Source of the DNA: Sorangium cellulosum
Lineage (GTDB): Bacteria > Myxococcota_A > Polyangia > Polyangiales > Polyangiaceae
DNA: 64,000 bases
Direction: 5' to 3'
Assembly (NCBI RefSeq): GCF_002950945.1
Contig: NZ_CP012673.1
Location: forward strand, 6,385,001 to 6,449,000
Positions 45,426-53,669 of this stretch are shown in pieces. Under the pieces are notes generated by a model. The model was not told the DNA's origin. It saw only the letters and a list, made by a program, of their open reading frames with translations, and searched no databases. The position numbers and the translations under genes were made by a program. Each line of letters starts with the position of its first letter. Within the stretch, counting starts at the first letter, position 1.

Positions 45426-46574
45426 TCATCCCGCGAAGGAAGCGTCGTAGAGCCGGCGCAGATCCTCGCGCGAACACGGGCGGGGGTTGCTCGTATGACA
45501 GGCGTCCTGGGCGGCGAGATCGGCCAGCGCGTCGAGCTTGTCGCGCGCGACGCCGGCCTTCTCGAGGCCGGCCGCGAGCCCGATGCGCGCGCGCAGGGCG
45601 CGGATCGCGTCCGCGCACGCGGCGGCGTCCTCGGCCGCGCCGAGCAGCGCCGCGACACGGGCGAGACGCGGCGCCGCCGCGGAGACGTTGAACTCGACGA
45701 CCGGCGGCAGACAGAGGGCGTTGGCGAGGCCGTGATGCAGCCCACACTCGCTGGAGAGCGGGTGGGCGAGCGAGTGGCACGCGCCGAGCCCCTTCTGGAA
45801 GGCGACGGCGCCCATCATCGCGGCCTTCATCATGGCGCCGCGCGCCTCGAGGTCGTCGCCGTGTGTGACCGCCCGCTCCAGGTTCGCGGCGGCGAGGCGG
45901 ATCCCTTCCAGCGCGATGCCGTCGGCCATCGGGTGATCGCCCTTCGAGACGTACGCCTCGATGCAGTGCGTGAGCGCGTCGAAGCCGGTCGCGGCCGTGA
46001 GGAAGGCGGGCATCGACCGCGTCATCTCCGGGTCGAGCAGCGCGGCGTTCGCGAGCAGGTACGGCGAGAAAATGACCGTCTTGCGGTGGTTCACGTCGAG
46101 CGTCACGACGCCCGAGCGCCCGACCTCGCTGCCGGTGCCGGCGGTCGTGGGGATCGCGAGCATCGGCGGGACGTTGGGCGTGATGAAGCGATCGCCGCCC
46201 GTGGCGTCGTCGTAGTCGACGAGCGGCCGGTCGTGGTGCACGCCGAGGCGGACGAGCTTGCCGACGTCGAGCGGCGAGCCGCCCCCGAGGGCGACGACGA
46301 GATCGGCGCCGGCCGCGCGGAACGCGGCGACGCCGTCGTGCACGTTCTTCTCGACCGGGTTGCCGAGCACGTCGTCGAAGACGGCGACCTCGACGCCGGC
46401 CTGCCGCAGCGACGCGGCGACCGGCTCGAGCAGCCCCGAGCGGACGACGCCCTTGTCCGTGACGACGAGCGCCCTCGACGCCCCGAGCCGGCGCGCCTCG
46501 GCGCCCGTCTGCCCGACGACGCCGGCGCCGAAGAGGATGCGAGTAGGAAAGCTCCAAACCGTGAACTGGCTCAT
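45426..46574 (-). CDS. iron-containing (group III) alcohol dehydrogenase
   Basis: A 382-residue NAD(P)-dependent dehydrogenase from ATG 46574. It has the GGGSPLDVGK nucleotide loop, PTTAGTGSEVG, and the metal-binding Asp and His residues in GFDALTHCIEAYVS and CHSLAHPLSSECGLHHG. It oxidises alcohols or reduces aldehydes. It begins two bases after the end of the glutamine-synthetase-like gene, so the two are one operon. The substrate may be an amine-derived alcohol or aldehyde (inference). Confidence 0.93.
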   Translation of the reverse strand: MSQFTVWSFPTRILFGAGVVGQTGAEARRLGASRALVVTDKGVVRSGLLEPVAASLRQAGVEVAVFDDVLGNPVEKNVHDGVAAFRAAGADLVVALGGGSPLDVGKLVRLGVHHDRPLVDYDDATGGDRFITPNVPPMLAIPTTAGTGSEVGRSGVVTLDVNHRKTVIFSPYLLANAALLDPEMTRSMPAFLTAATGFDALTHCIEAYVSKGDHPMADGIALEGIRLAAANLERAVTHGDDLEARGAMMKAAMMGAVAFQKGLGACHSLAHPLSSECGLHHGLANALCLPPVVEFNVSAAAPRLARVAALLGAAEDAAACADAIRALRARIGLAAGLEKAGVARDKLDALADLAAQDACHTSNPRPCSREDLRRLYDASFAG

Positions 46575-46576
46575 GA

Positions 46577-47938
46577 TCACACCGCCTCGAAGTAGCGCTT
46601 CAGCTCCCAATCCGTGACCGCGCGCTCGTACTGGCGTACCTCCCAGTCGCGCGTGCGGACATAGTGATCCACGAACTTCTCGCCGAGGATCTCGCGCGCG
46701 GCGCGGCTGCCCTCGAGCAGCCGGGTCGCCTCGGCGAGCGTGCGCGGCAGCGCGCGGCGCGAGTCCCCGGCGGTGGAGGCGTCCCCCGCGGCCTGCGGGG
46801 GCGGCTCGATCCCGTTCTCGATGCCGTGGAGCCCCGCGGCGAGGCAGGCGGCCATGGCGATGTACGGGTTGATGTCCGCGGCCGTCTGGCGGTACTCGAC
46901 CCGCGCGGCCGGCGTGCCGAGGCCGATGAGGCGGATCGCGGCCGTGCGGTTCTCGACGCCCCAGCTCGCGGTGAGCGGCGCCCAGACGCCGGGCACGTAG
47001 CGCTTGTACGTGTTGATCGTCGGCGAGTAGAGCGCCGTGAGCTCGGGCATGAGGGCGATCTGGCCGCCCACGTAGTGGCGCAGCGCGGCCGGGAGCCGGT
47101 CGGGCGACGACGCGTCCTGGAAGACGTTCTTGCCGTCCTTCCAGAGGCTCTGGTGCAGGTGGCCGCTCGATCCGGGGAGGTCCGCGTTCCACTTCGCCAT
47201 GAAGGTCACCGCGAGGCCGTGCTCGAAGGCGATCTGCTTCATGGCGGTCTTGAAGAGCGCGGCCTTGTCGGCGGCGCGGAGCACCTCGTCGTAGCGGATC
47301 GCCACCTCGTACACGCCCGGGCCGGTCTCGGTGTGCAGGCCCTCGATCTCGACGTCGAACGCGCGCATGCCGTCGAGGATGGCCGCCATGAGCTTCTTGT
47401 TCTGGCCCTCGCGGACCCACGAGTAGCCGAACATGCCGGGGCTCAGCGGCGTCAGGCCGGCGAAGCGCTTCTCGTGGAGCGAGCGCGGCGTCTCCTCGAA
47501 GAGGAAGAACTCGAACTCGCACGAGAACTTCGCGGAGAAGCCCATGCTCTCCCCCTTCTCGATGACGCTCCGGAGGAGCGAGCGCGGACAGGCCGGATGC
47601 GGGCCGCCCTGCTCGTCGCGGAAGTCGGCGAGGATCGCCGCGGTGTTCGGCTCCCACGGGAGGTCGCGCAGGGTGCTCGGGTCGAGGACCGCGTGCGCGT
47701 CCGGGTATCCGCTGTGCCAGCCGGTGACCTTGGCGTTGTCGTAGAGGACGTCGGCGATGTCCCAGCCGAAGATCACGTCGCAGAAGCCGAAGCCGCTCTC
47801 GAGGGCGCTCTTCAGCTTCTCGAGGGAGACGTACTTGCCGCGGAGGATGCCGTCGATGTCGAACCCGCCGATCTTGGCGCGGGTGATGCCCCGGGCTTCC
47901 AGACCGGAGAGGAGCTTCTCGGAGGTCGAGGCGGTCAT
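46577..47938 (-). CDS. glutamine synthetase-family ligase (gamma-glutamyl-amine synthetase-like)
   Basis: A 453-residue ATP-dependent ligase of the glutamine synthetase fold. Active-site elements are present: C-E-F-E-F-F-L-F-E, T-E-T-G-P-G-V-Y-E, G-S-S-G-H-L-H-Q-S-L-W, and the R-in-N-R-T-A-A-I-R-L. The sequence is closer to PuuA- and GlnA4-type enzymes, which attach glutamate to polyamines or ethanolamine, than to housekeeping GlnA; it lacks the Tyr-adenylylation loop of GSI-beta. Coupling to an iron alcohol dehydrogenase supports amine catabolism over ammonia assimilation. Confidence 0.88.
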   Translation of the reverse strand: MTASTSEKLLSGLEARGITRAKIGGFDIDGILRGKYVSLEKLKSALESGFGFCDVIFGWDIADVLYDNAKVTGWHSGYPDAHAVLDPSTLRDLPWEPNTAAILADFRDEQGGPHPACPRSLLRSVIEKGESMGFSAKFSCEFEFFLFEETPRSLHEKRFAGLTPLSPGMFGYSWVREGQNKKLMAAILDGMRAFDVEIEGLHTETGPGVYEVAIRYDEVLRAADKAALFKTAMKQIAFEHGLAVTFMAKWNADLPGSSGHLHQSLWKDGKNVFQDASSPDRLPAALRHYVGGQIALMPELTALYSPTINTYKRYVPGVWAPLTASWGVENRTAAIRLIGLGTPAARVEYRQTAADINPYIAMAACLAAGLHGIENGIEPPPQAAGDASTAGDSRRALPRTLAEATRLLEGSRAAREILGEKFVDHYVRTRDWEVRQYERAVTDWELKRYFEAV

Positions 47939-48017
47939 GGGCCGCGACGATACAGGGGACCCGGCCGGAAGGGAAAGGGCCGGAGCGAGCCCGCGGCGCC
48001 GCGCCCGCCGCCGCGGC

Positions 48018-48632
48018 TCACTTCACGCGGACGCTCTCGATGGGGTAGCGCTCCGCGAGCGGCACGAGCACGCGCTCGACGAGCTCGCGGACGCGCGCGT
48101 AACGCTGGTGGTTCGTCGCGGCCGGGTTGCGCTTCGAGTCGACCACGCCGATGCGGATGTCGAGCGTGTGTGCGTCCTCGACGCCGCCCGTGACGAACGC
48201 GTCCGGGTGCACCTTGTCGAGCGCGATGTTGAGCTCGGCCGTGTCGGGGACCGCGCGGGCGAAGCTCACCTCCAGCGCCTCGCCGAGGCCGTTCAGCACG
48301 GCGTTCAGGTTCTCCACCGGGAACGGCTGGCGCGCGAGCCACGCGACGACCTCGCGCCGCGCGCCGCGGAGCGCCACGCTGGTGACGAGCGCGACCGCGA
48401 TCGGCACGAACACGAGCGCGCCGAGCGCGCGCACGACCGACGGCCCCGCGTCCTTGCCCATCGCCCCGAGGAACACGAGCAGGAAGACGCCCGTGGCGAG
48501 CGCCACGAGCGGCGGATCGGTGAGCACGCCGAAACGCGAGGTCGACGCGTTCATGACCCGCGTGAAGCGGGCCGACACGCTCTCGGCCGCGCGCTGCTCC
48601 GCGAGCTCCCTTGCAGAGGTCAGGTCAGGCAT
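48018..48632 (-). CDS. membrane protein with two transmembrane helices, kinase-linked
   Basis: A 204-residue protein. Two hydrophobic helices (PLVALATGVFLLVFLGAM and ALGALVFVPIAVALVTSVAL) separate a short cytosolic N-terminus from a C-terminal soluble domain of about 110 residues (W-L-A-R-Q-P-F-P-V, then D-T-A-E-L-N-I-A-L, then I-G-V-V-D-S-K-R-N-P-A-A). The start overlaps the end of the upstream Ser/Thr kinase gene by eight bases, indicating coupled translation and probably a shared pathway. No family recognised. Confidence 0.8.
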   Translation of the reverse strand: MPDLTSARELAEQRAAESVSARFTRVMNASTSRFGVLTDPPLVALATGVFLLVFLGAMGKDAGPSVVRALGALVFVPIAVALVTSVALRGARREVVAWLARQPFPVENLNAVLNGLGEALEVSFARAVPDTAELNIALDKVHPDAFVTGGVEDAHTLDIRIGVVDSKRNPAATNHQRYARVRELVERVLVPLAERYPIESVRVK

Positions 48633-50463
48633 CGCCGGGATCTCCGAGCATGCGCCAGAAGAACAGCCCGACGCCGAGGAGGAGCAGCACGCCGGCGACC
48701 CAGAACGAGCGCACCGGACCGAAGCTCAGGACCTGGCCCGAGCTCTTCATGATGAGGTCGGCCACCGTGATCACACACGCGAACACGATGCAGGCCACGG
48801 GCAGCGCGAGCTGCTGGAGGAGGGTCGGGCCCGCGCGTGGGCTCGGCGGCGCCGGGGCGCGCGGTCGTGCGTCCGCCGGGCGCGACGTGGGCCGGTACCT
48901 GGACGCCGGCGTCTCCGAGAGCGGGCGCAGCGCCGCCGGCGGCGGGGGCGTGCGCGGCGGCATGCGCGGCGAGGCGCCGAGCGCCGCCTCCAGCGGCTGC
49001 ATGCTCTCGATCCCGATCCCGATCCCGATCCCGCCGCCGCGCGCGCGTGCGCTCGGCGGGGTGCTCTCCATCCCGCCGGCGCGGGGGAGCGCGCCCACGA
49101 CGGGGGTCGCCTCCGCGACGCCCATGCCGCCGCCCCAGCCGCGCGCGCTCCCGGGGGCGCCCTCCGGGCCGGCCGCGCCCGGCGGTGCCCAGCCGCGTGC
49201 GCTCGGCGGCGGCCCCTCGGGCAGGTCCATCTCGAGCCCCGCCGAACCCGAGGACGGCGGCGGGCGCACGCTGTTCCCCGCGCCGTCCCGGCGGTTGCCC
49301 CGCTGCGCGCGGAGCGAGGCCGGGGCCATGTCGAGGTCGATCTCGAGCGACCCGGCGTCCGCCGGCGTGTCCAGCCACACCTGCCCCGACCGCTTGACCT
49401 GCAGGGCCGCGCGCGTCGACGACGGCGGGGACGGCGGCGGGGCGGGCGTCGCGGCGTAGGCGTCGTCGTGCGCGGCGGCGCGCGGCCCGAACGTGGGCGG
49501 GAGCCCCATCACCGCCTCCAGCTCCGACCAGAAGGTCTCGATGTCGCGCGTGCGGTCGCGCGGGCTCACCGCGAGCGCGCGCTCGAACACCGCGTCGACC
49601 TCCGGCGGGACGTTGGCCCCCTCGGTCCGGGGCGTGGGCCGGCGGTTCACGTCGAGGGCCGTCCCCATCATCGCCTGCGCTTCGCCCTCGATCACCTGCC
49701 GTCCGACGAGCGCCTCGACCATGGTGAGCGCAAGACCCCACACGTCGGTCCAGGTTCCCGTCTGCCCGAACCGCTTCGGCGCCCACTGCTCCGGGGCGCC
49801 GTACGCCGGGGAGAAGGCGTTCAGCGGATCGCCGTTGGTCACCCGGCCGACGGCCTGCTCCGCCAGCGTCTTCGCCTGGGCGATGCCGTAGTCGAGGATC
49901 TTGAGGCGCTCGACCCCTTCCTGGGTCGTGATGAAGATGTTCTCGGGCTTGAGGTCGCGGTGGATGATCGACACCGTGCCGCCCGGGCTCGGGAAGCGGT
50001 GCGCCCGCGCGATCGCCTGCGCGATGGGGCGCATCATCTTCATGAGCTTGTGGAGCGGGATCGGCGCCTCCCCGTTCTGCCGCCGCCGGTCGATGACCCG
50101 GTCGAGCGACTCCCCCTCCAGCCACTCGAGCGCCAGGAACGGGACGAACTCCCCTCGCTTGAGGTGGAGCACGTCGACGTGGAGCGGCCGGACGACCTCG
50201 GGGATGGAGGCCGAGAGCCGGAAGAGCAGCTGGGCCTCCTCCCGGAACTTCCCGAGGAACAGCTGGCGCTCGCGCGGCGTCCGGGCCTCGGAGACCTTCA
50301 GGCACTTCAGGGCGACCGGCGCGCGGAACCCGGCGTGGATCGCCCGGTACACCACGCCGAACCCCCCCTCCGCGACCACCTGCTCGACGTGGAAATTACC
50401 CGCCTGCGTGGTCCCGACGATGCCGAAGACGTCGTCCGCCATGCTCCCTGAGCCATAGCGCAC
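48625..50463 (-). CDS. membrane Ser/Thr protein kinase with DYG motif
   Basis: A 612-residue kinase (GTG 50463; an ATG at 50442 is also possible). The kinase domain (about 20-300) has AEGGFGVVYRA, VALKCL, IIHRDLKPEN and DYG in ILDYGIAQA in place of DFG, with activation-segment SPAYGAPEQW. A long linker is Ala/Pro/Gly-rich, with a Gly-Ile repeat (G-G-G-I-G-I-G-I-G-I). Two transmembrane helices end the chain (LPVACIVFACVITVADLIM and FWVAGVLLLLGVGLFFW). Cotranscribed with the membrane protein at 48018. Confidence 0.9.
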   Translation of the reverse strand: MRYGSGSMADDVFGIVGTTQAGNFHVEQVVAEGGFGVVYRAIHAGFRAPVALKCLKVSEARTPRERQLFLGKFREEAQLLFRLSASIPEVVRPLHVDVLHLKRGEFVPFLALEWLEGESLDRVIDRRRQNGEAPIPLHKLMKMMRPIAQAIARAHRFPSPGGTVSIIHRDLKPENIFITTQEGVERLKILDYGIAQAKTLAEQAVGRVTNGDPLNAFSPAYGAPEQWAPKRFGQTGTWTDVWGLALTMVEALVGRQVIEGEAQAMMGTALDVNRRPTPRTEGANVPPEVDAVFERALAVSPRDRTRDIETFWSELEAVMGLPPTFGPRAAAHDDAYAATPAPPPSPPSSTRAALQVKRSGQVWLDTPADAGSLEIDLDMAPASLRAQRGNRRDGAGNSVRPPPSSGSAGLEMDLPEGPPPSARGWAPPGAAGPEGAPGSARGWGGGMGVAEATPVVGALPRAGGMESTPPSARARGGGIGIGIGIESMQPLEAALGASPRMPPRTPPPPAALRPLSETPASRYRPTSRPADARPRAPAPPSPRAGPTLLQQLALPVACIVFACVITVADLIMKSSGQVLSFGPVRSFWVAGVLLLLGVGLFFWRMLGDPGDA

Positions 50464-50656
50464 GGGGACGCTGGACCGAAGGGTGAAACCGAATTTTGCT
50501 GGTCGATTGTCCCCGTCTGCCTCCGTCTGTCCCGTCCTTCGCCGGGATGCACCGGGGTGATCAGAGGGGCGAGGAGGAGGGAGGCGGCGAAGGGAGCGGG
50601 GTCAGCCTGGTGCAGGGCGCGCGGCAGCCGAGCGAGCGGCGCGCCGTCCCGGCGCT

Positions 50657-50884
50657 TCAGCTCCGGAGGTGCGAGGAGGCGTCGCGGTGGGCCTTGTCCT
50701 CCTCCTGGAGGATCGTGAAGACCAGCCCGGCGCCGATGATCGGCAGGAGCCAGACGAGCTGCGCTTGCCAGACCTTCTGCTTCGGCTCGTAGAGCCGGCT
50801 GCGGAAGACGCGGACGGTGACGTAAACCTGGAAAGCGAAGAGCGCAGCGAGGGCGGCGCCGATGAGGAAGTCGAAGGGCGTCAT
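50657..50884 (-). CDS. small two-helix membrane protein
   Basis: A 75-residue protein from ATG 50884: one helix in FLIGAALAALFAFQVYVTV and another in AQLVWLLPIIGAGLVFTIL, joined by a basic R-S-R-L-Y-E-P-K-Q-K loop and followed by an acidic tail. The W-x2-I/L-P-I-I-G pattern resembles PLDc_N-type membrane segments. The open frame extends upstream into the 42-bp repeat array but this is not credible as coding. Function unknown. Confidence 0.6.
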   Translation of the reverse strand: MTPFDFLIGAALAALFAFQVYVTVRVFRSRLYEPKQKVWQAQLVWLLPIIGAGLVFTILQEEDKAHRDASSHLRS

Positions 50885-50944
50885 GGGATGGTCGGCCCAG
50901 CCTAGCCACGAAGGGGCTCCCCGCAAGCAGCCGGCGGACGACGG

Positions 50945-51303
50945 CAAGGTCCCGTCCCCGGCGGCGACCGCGCCCGGCGGCGCGACCTGAGCGCGCCCAA
51001 CTGGCGCCCGGCGCCGCCCGGCGGCACCTCGCCGCATCCCCGCTGCCGCCGGGCGCCGCCCGGGGGCGCCTCGCCGCATCCCAACTGCCGCCGAACGCCT
51101 GCCGGCGGCACCTTGGAGTAAGACAACTCACCTCGATCACCTGCGGGTGGCACCTCGCCGCATCCCAACTGCCGCCGAACGCCTGCCGGTGGCACCCTGG
51201 AGCGAGATCACTCCTGTCGATCGCCGCCCGGCGGCGCCTGGCCGCATCTCAACTGCTGCCGCACGCCTCCCGGCGGCATCTCTAAGTAAGACAACTTACG
51301 TTG
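50945..51303. repeat. 42-bp tandem array with two alternating unit types
   Basis: Units are exactly 42 bp. A-type units (starting TCGCCGCATC) occur at 51029-51070, 51071-51112, 51155-51196 and 51239-51280. B-type units occur between and after them at 51113-51154, 51197-51238 and from 51281, starting around TTGGAGTAAG, CTGGAGCGAG and TCTAAGTAAG. Decayed units extend left to about 50945. On the minus strand the units translate as 14-residue repeats such as V-P-P-A-G-V-R-R-Q-L-G-C-G-E, but a stop occurs in one unit. Either a decayed coding repeat or a non-coding minisatellite. Confidence 0.9.
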
Positions 51304-51652
51304 TTTGTCACCGACGCCCAGCGTTGCACCAGCGCAGTGTCGCGAGCCCGCCGCCGGACGGCGATCGATGGAAGATCGCTTACCCCTTCACGGTGCAGGA
51401 GGGCATTGCGCGTAAGATGAATCACGTCGCTTGTTCTGGGGTGGGCCTCTTCAGCGCGGTCCGGACACGCTGGGCACCTCCGGGGCATCGCTACGGCTCA
51501 TCCCCCTGACCTGACGCAACCGCGAGATGGGCCCATCTTACCCGGCGCGCGTTCGAAGGAGACGAAGCTTGAAGTGGCGTGCTCGACACGCACGTCGCAA
51601 CCTGGTTTGCCTCCGATCCCAAACGCTGCGACCGGAGGTCGTCAAGGGCCGC
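51304..51652. other. intergenic region downstream of the toxin gene
   Basis: About 350 bp with no recognised gene or RNA. A short palindrome, GTAAG-ACAA-CTTAC at 51286-51299, sits at its left edge, within the last repeat unit. Confidence 0.4.
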
Positions 51653-51961
51653 TCACTGGCTGGAGCGTCGCATCCAATACCCCGGCCGCCGCTTCGCGTG
51701 AGCGAACGCGACGATCTGGATCCCAGCGCCTTCTGCCGTGAAGAACACGACGAAAGGGAAACGGCGCAGGACATACTTTCTATAGAGATAGCCAGCCTGC
51801 CATCGGGGCCATGCCTGGGGCGCCTCGGCGATCGCGTCGATGGCCTCCTCGATGGCGCTCACGAGCTCGACGCCGAGCCCAGCACGGCGCCGCTCGTACC
51901 AGTCCACAGCCTCGTTCAGCTCCGCCTGCGCGTCGACGCGAACGAGGACTGGCCGGGTCAA
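51653..51961 (-). CDS. RelE/ParE-family toxin
   Basis: A 102-residue protein from TTG 51961. The start overlaps the antitoxin stop (TTGA). The ParE pattern is clear: A-E-L-N-E-A-V-D-W-Y-E-R-R-R near 11-24, then VELVSAIEEAIDAIAEAPQAW, then YLYRKYVLRRFPFVVFF and a C-terminal V-A-F-A-H-A-K-R-R-P-G-Y-W. Such toxins inhibit gyrase or cleave mRNA; which one is unknown. The 42 codons upstream that are also open have a low-complexity Arg/Gly composition and are rejected. Confidence 0.88.
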   Translation of the reverse strand: MTRPVLVRVDAQAELNEAVDWYERRRAGLGVELVSAIEEAIDAIAEAPQAWPRWQAGYLYRKYVLRRFPFVVFFTAEGAGIQIVAFAHAKRRPGYWMRRSSQ

Positions 51962-52194
51962 CGAGCGCCCAGCCGCGCGAGAATCCGCCCCCGAACCTCG
52001 GCCCACGCGTCCCCCGCGCTCCCCCCGTCGCGCACCGCCTGCTCCCTGCGCTCGAGCTCCTCGAGCCACGCAGCGTTCCATGAGTCATCGTGCGGCTCCT
52101 CGACGCTGGCGAGCAGCTCGGACGCAAGCCTGAGGCGCTCTCCTTCAGGAAGGGACAGGGCGGCAGCGAGGATGTCCTGGGTGGGATGAGCCAT
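51958..52194 (-). CDS. addiction-module antitoxin
   Basis: A 78-residue protein from ATG 52194, in the putative addiction module component family. The core L-P-E-G-E-R-L-R-L-A-S-E-L-L-A-S-V is typical, as is the W-x2-E-L-E-R-R section in the C-terminal half that binds the toxin. First gene of the toxin-antitoxin pair; coupled to the toxin by a one-codon overlap. Confidence 0.88.
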   Translation of the reverse strand: MAHPTQDILAAALSLPEGERLRLASELLASVEEPHDDSWNAAWLEELERREQAVRDGGSAGDAWAEVRGRILARLGAR

Positions 52195-52312
52195 GGGCGT
52201 GTCCAGCGTACCTCGGCCTGCGCCGGAGATCGACCCGTCGCGACACACCGGGCTGGCTCAGCACGGTAGAAATCCTGGCAAGATCCCTGACGCGCGGGAC
52301 TAAAGTGCGCCC

Positions 52313-53542
52313 GTGCCTCGACCTCGACCCGAGAGCCGCCCGCGGCGCCCCTCGACGCCGGCCCCTCCAGGCCCCCGGCGCAGCCGGGCCCTGCTCGCCG
52401 CCGCGCTCGCCGGCGCCGCGCTGGGCATCGCCGCCGCGTGCTCCACGCCCTCCTCGAGCGTCGACGGCGGCGACCTGCTCGGCGTCTTCGAGCGGGACGC
52501 CGGCGCCGACGCGGCAGCCGCCGACGGCGGCGCCGCGCGCGCGGCGGCCGCGGCGCGCGACGCCGGCCGCGGCGCCGCCAAGGCCCCCGCCTCGCCGCCG
52601 CCGAAGGCGCCCGAGGCGCGGCCGCCCAGCGAAGGGAGCTGCGTCGCCGAGCAGGGGCGCCCCGGGCGAGAGCTCCGCAAGACGCTGGGCAGGCCGCCCT
52701 GCCGCGGGGCCCGCGTGCTCGAGGCGCGCGACGCCGAGGGGTCGCCCCGCTACGCCTGCGTGATCGCGCCGAGCGGCGTGGAGACACGCGCGCCGCTGCC
52801 GCTCCTCGTCTTCTTCCACGGCGACGCCAAGAACCCGACCGCCGTCGACAAGGAGACCGGCCTGCGCAAGCTCGGCGCCACGTGGAACCTCACCGGCGAC
52901 CCGGCGCACGCGGGCTTCATCGTGCTCGCCCCCCAGGGCCGCGCCTTCAAGACCCCGAGCCAGACCGAGCGCGAGCGCGGCTCGAAGACCTACACCGCGG
53001 TCGCGCCGTTCGACGCCGAGTACACCGGCGAGGGCAACGTCGACGTCGCCACCGTCGACGTGTTCATCGACCAGCTCCTCGAGCAGAAGCTCGTCGACCG
53101 GCGGCGCATCTACGCCGTCGGCTCCTCCTACGGCGGCCACATGGCCGCGACCTACGCCATGCTGCGCGCCGACCGCGTCGCCGCGTTCGCCACGTACGGC
53201 AGCGACGCCCCGCCGGCCGACTGGGCGTGCCCGGGCCCGCCGCCGCCCGCAATGGTGATGTACCGGGCCTGCGACGACGTGTTCCCGTGTGAGTCGGTCG
53301 AGCGGTGGCTGCGCACGCGCGACGCGCTCTCCGCTCAGACCTCGTTCCTGCGCCTCGACGAGGCCGGCAGGGACGAGCCCCACTGCGCGCTCAGGAACCG
53401 CTGCTCCGCCAAGAAAGGCGCCCTCAACCACGCGCGCTGGCCGAAGTCGCGCGAGGACGATCTGCTCCGGTTCCTCGCCGGGCACATGTTGGCCGTCCCG
53501 ACGGACCCCGCCAGCACGGCTGAGGCCGCCCACGCACGCTGA
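52313..53542 (+). CDS. alpha/beta-hydrolase lipoprotein (esterase/depolymerase-like)
   Basis: A 409-residue protein from GTG 52313. Signal peptide with lipobox G-I-A-A-A-C near residue 43, an Ala/Asp-rich linker, then an alpha/beta-hydrolase fold. The oxyanion strand is LLVFFHGDAKNP, the nucleophile Ser is in VGSSYGGHMAA, and the later D-D-V-F-P-C / H-C-A-L elements could supply Asp and His. The topology resembles secreted PHB-depolymerase- or feruloyl-esterase-like LpqC proteins. Substrate unknown; surface lipid anchoring is inferred. Confidence 0.85.
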   Translation: MPRPRPESRPRRPSTPAPPGPRRSRALLAAALAGAALGIAAACSTPSSSVDGGDLLGVFERDAGADAAAADGGAARAAAAARDAGRGAAKAPASPPPKAPEARPPSEGSCVAEQGRPGRELRKTLGRPPCRGARVLEARDAEGSPRYACVIAPSGVETRAPLPLLVFFHGDAKNPTAVDKETGLRKLGATWNLTGDPAHAGFIVLAPQGRAFKTPSQTERERGSKTYTAVAPFDAEYTGEGNVDVATVDVFIDQLLEQKLVDRRRIYAVGSSYGGHMAATYAMLRADRVAAFATYGSDAPPADWACPGPPPPAMVMYRACDDVFPCESVERWLRTRDALSAQTSFLRLDEAGRDEPHCALRNRCSAKKGALNHARWPKSREDDLLRFLAGHMLAVPTDPASTAEAAHAR

Positions 53543-53669
53543 CGCCATCAACACACGCTGACGCTGCTCTCCGCACGCCGACACCCCGGGCGCCAGCGTC
53601 GCGGCGCCCCCGATCAGCCGCGTGGCGGCGTTGAGCGGAGCGGCCGTCTTGTCGTAGTGTTGCTCCCCG

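Noticed and set aside
51147..51509. 120-residue plus-strand open frame through the 42-bp array
   Set aside because: Open because repeats lack stops; composition and lack of ribosome site argue against coding.
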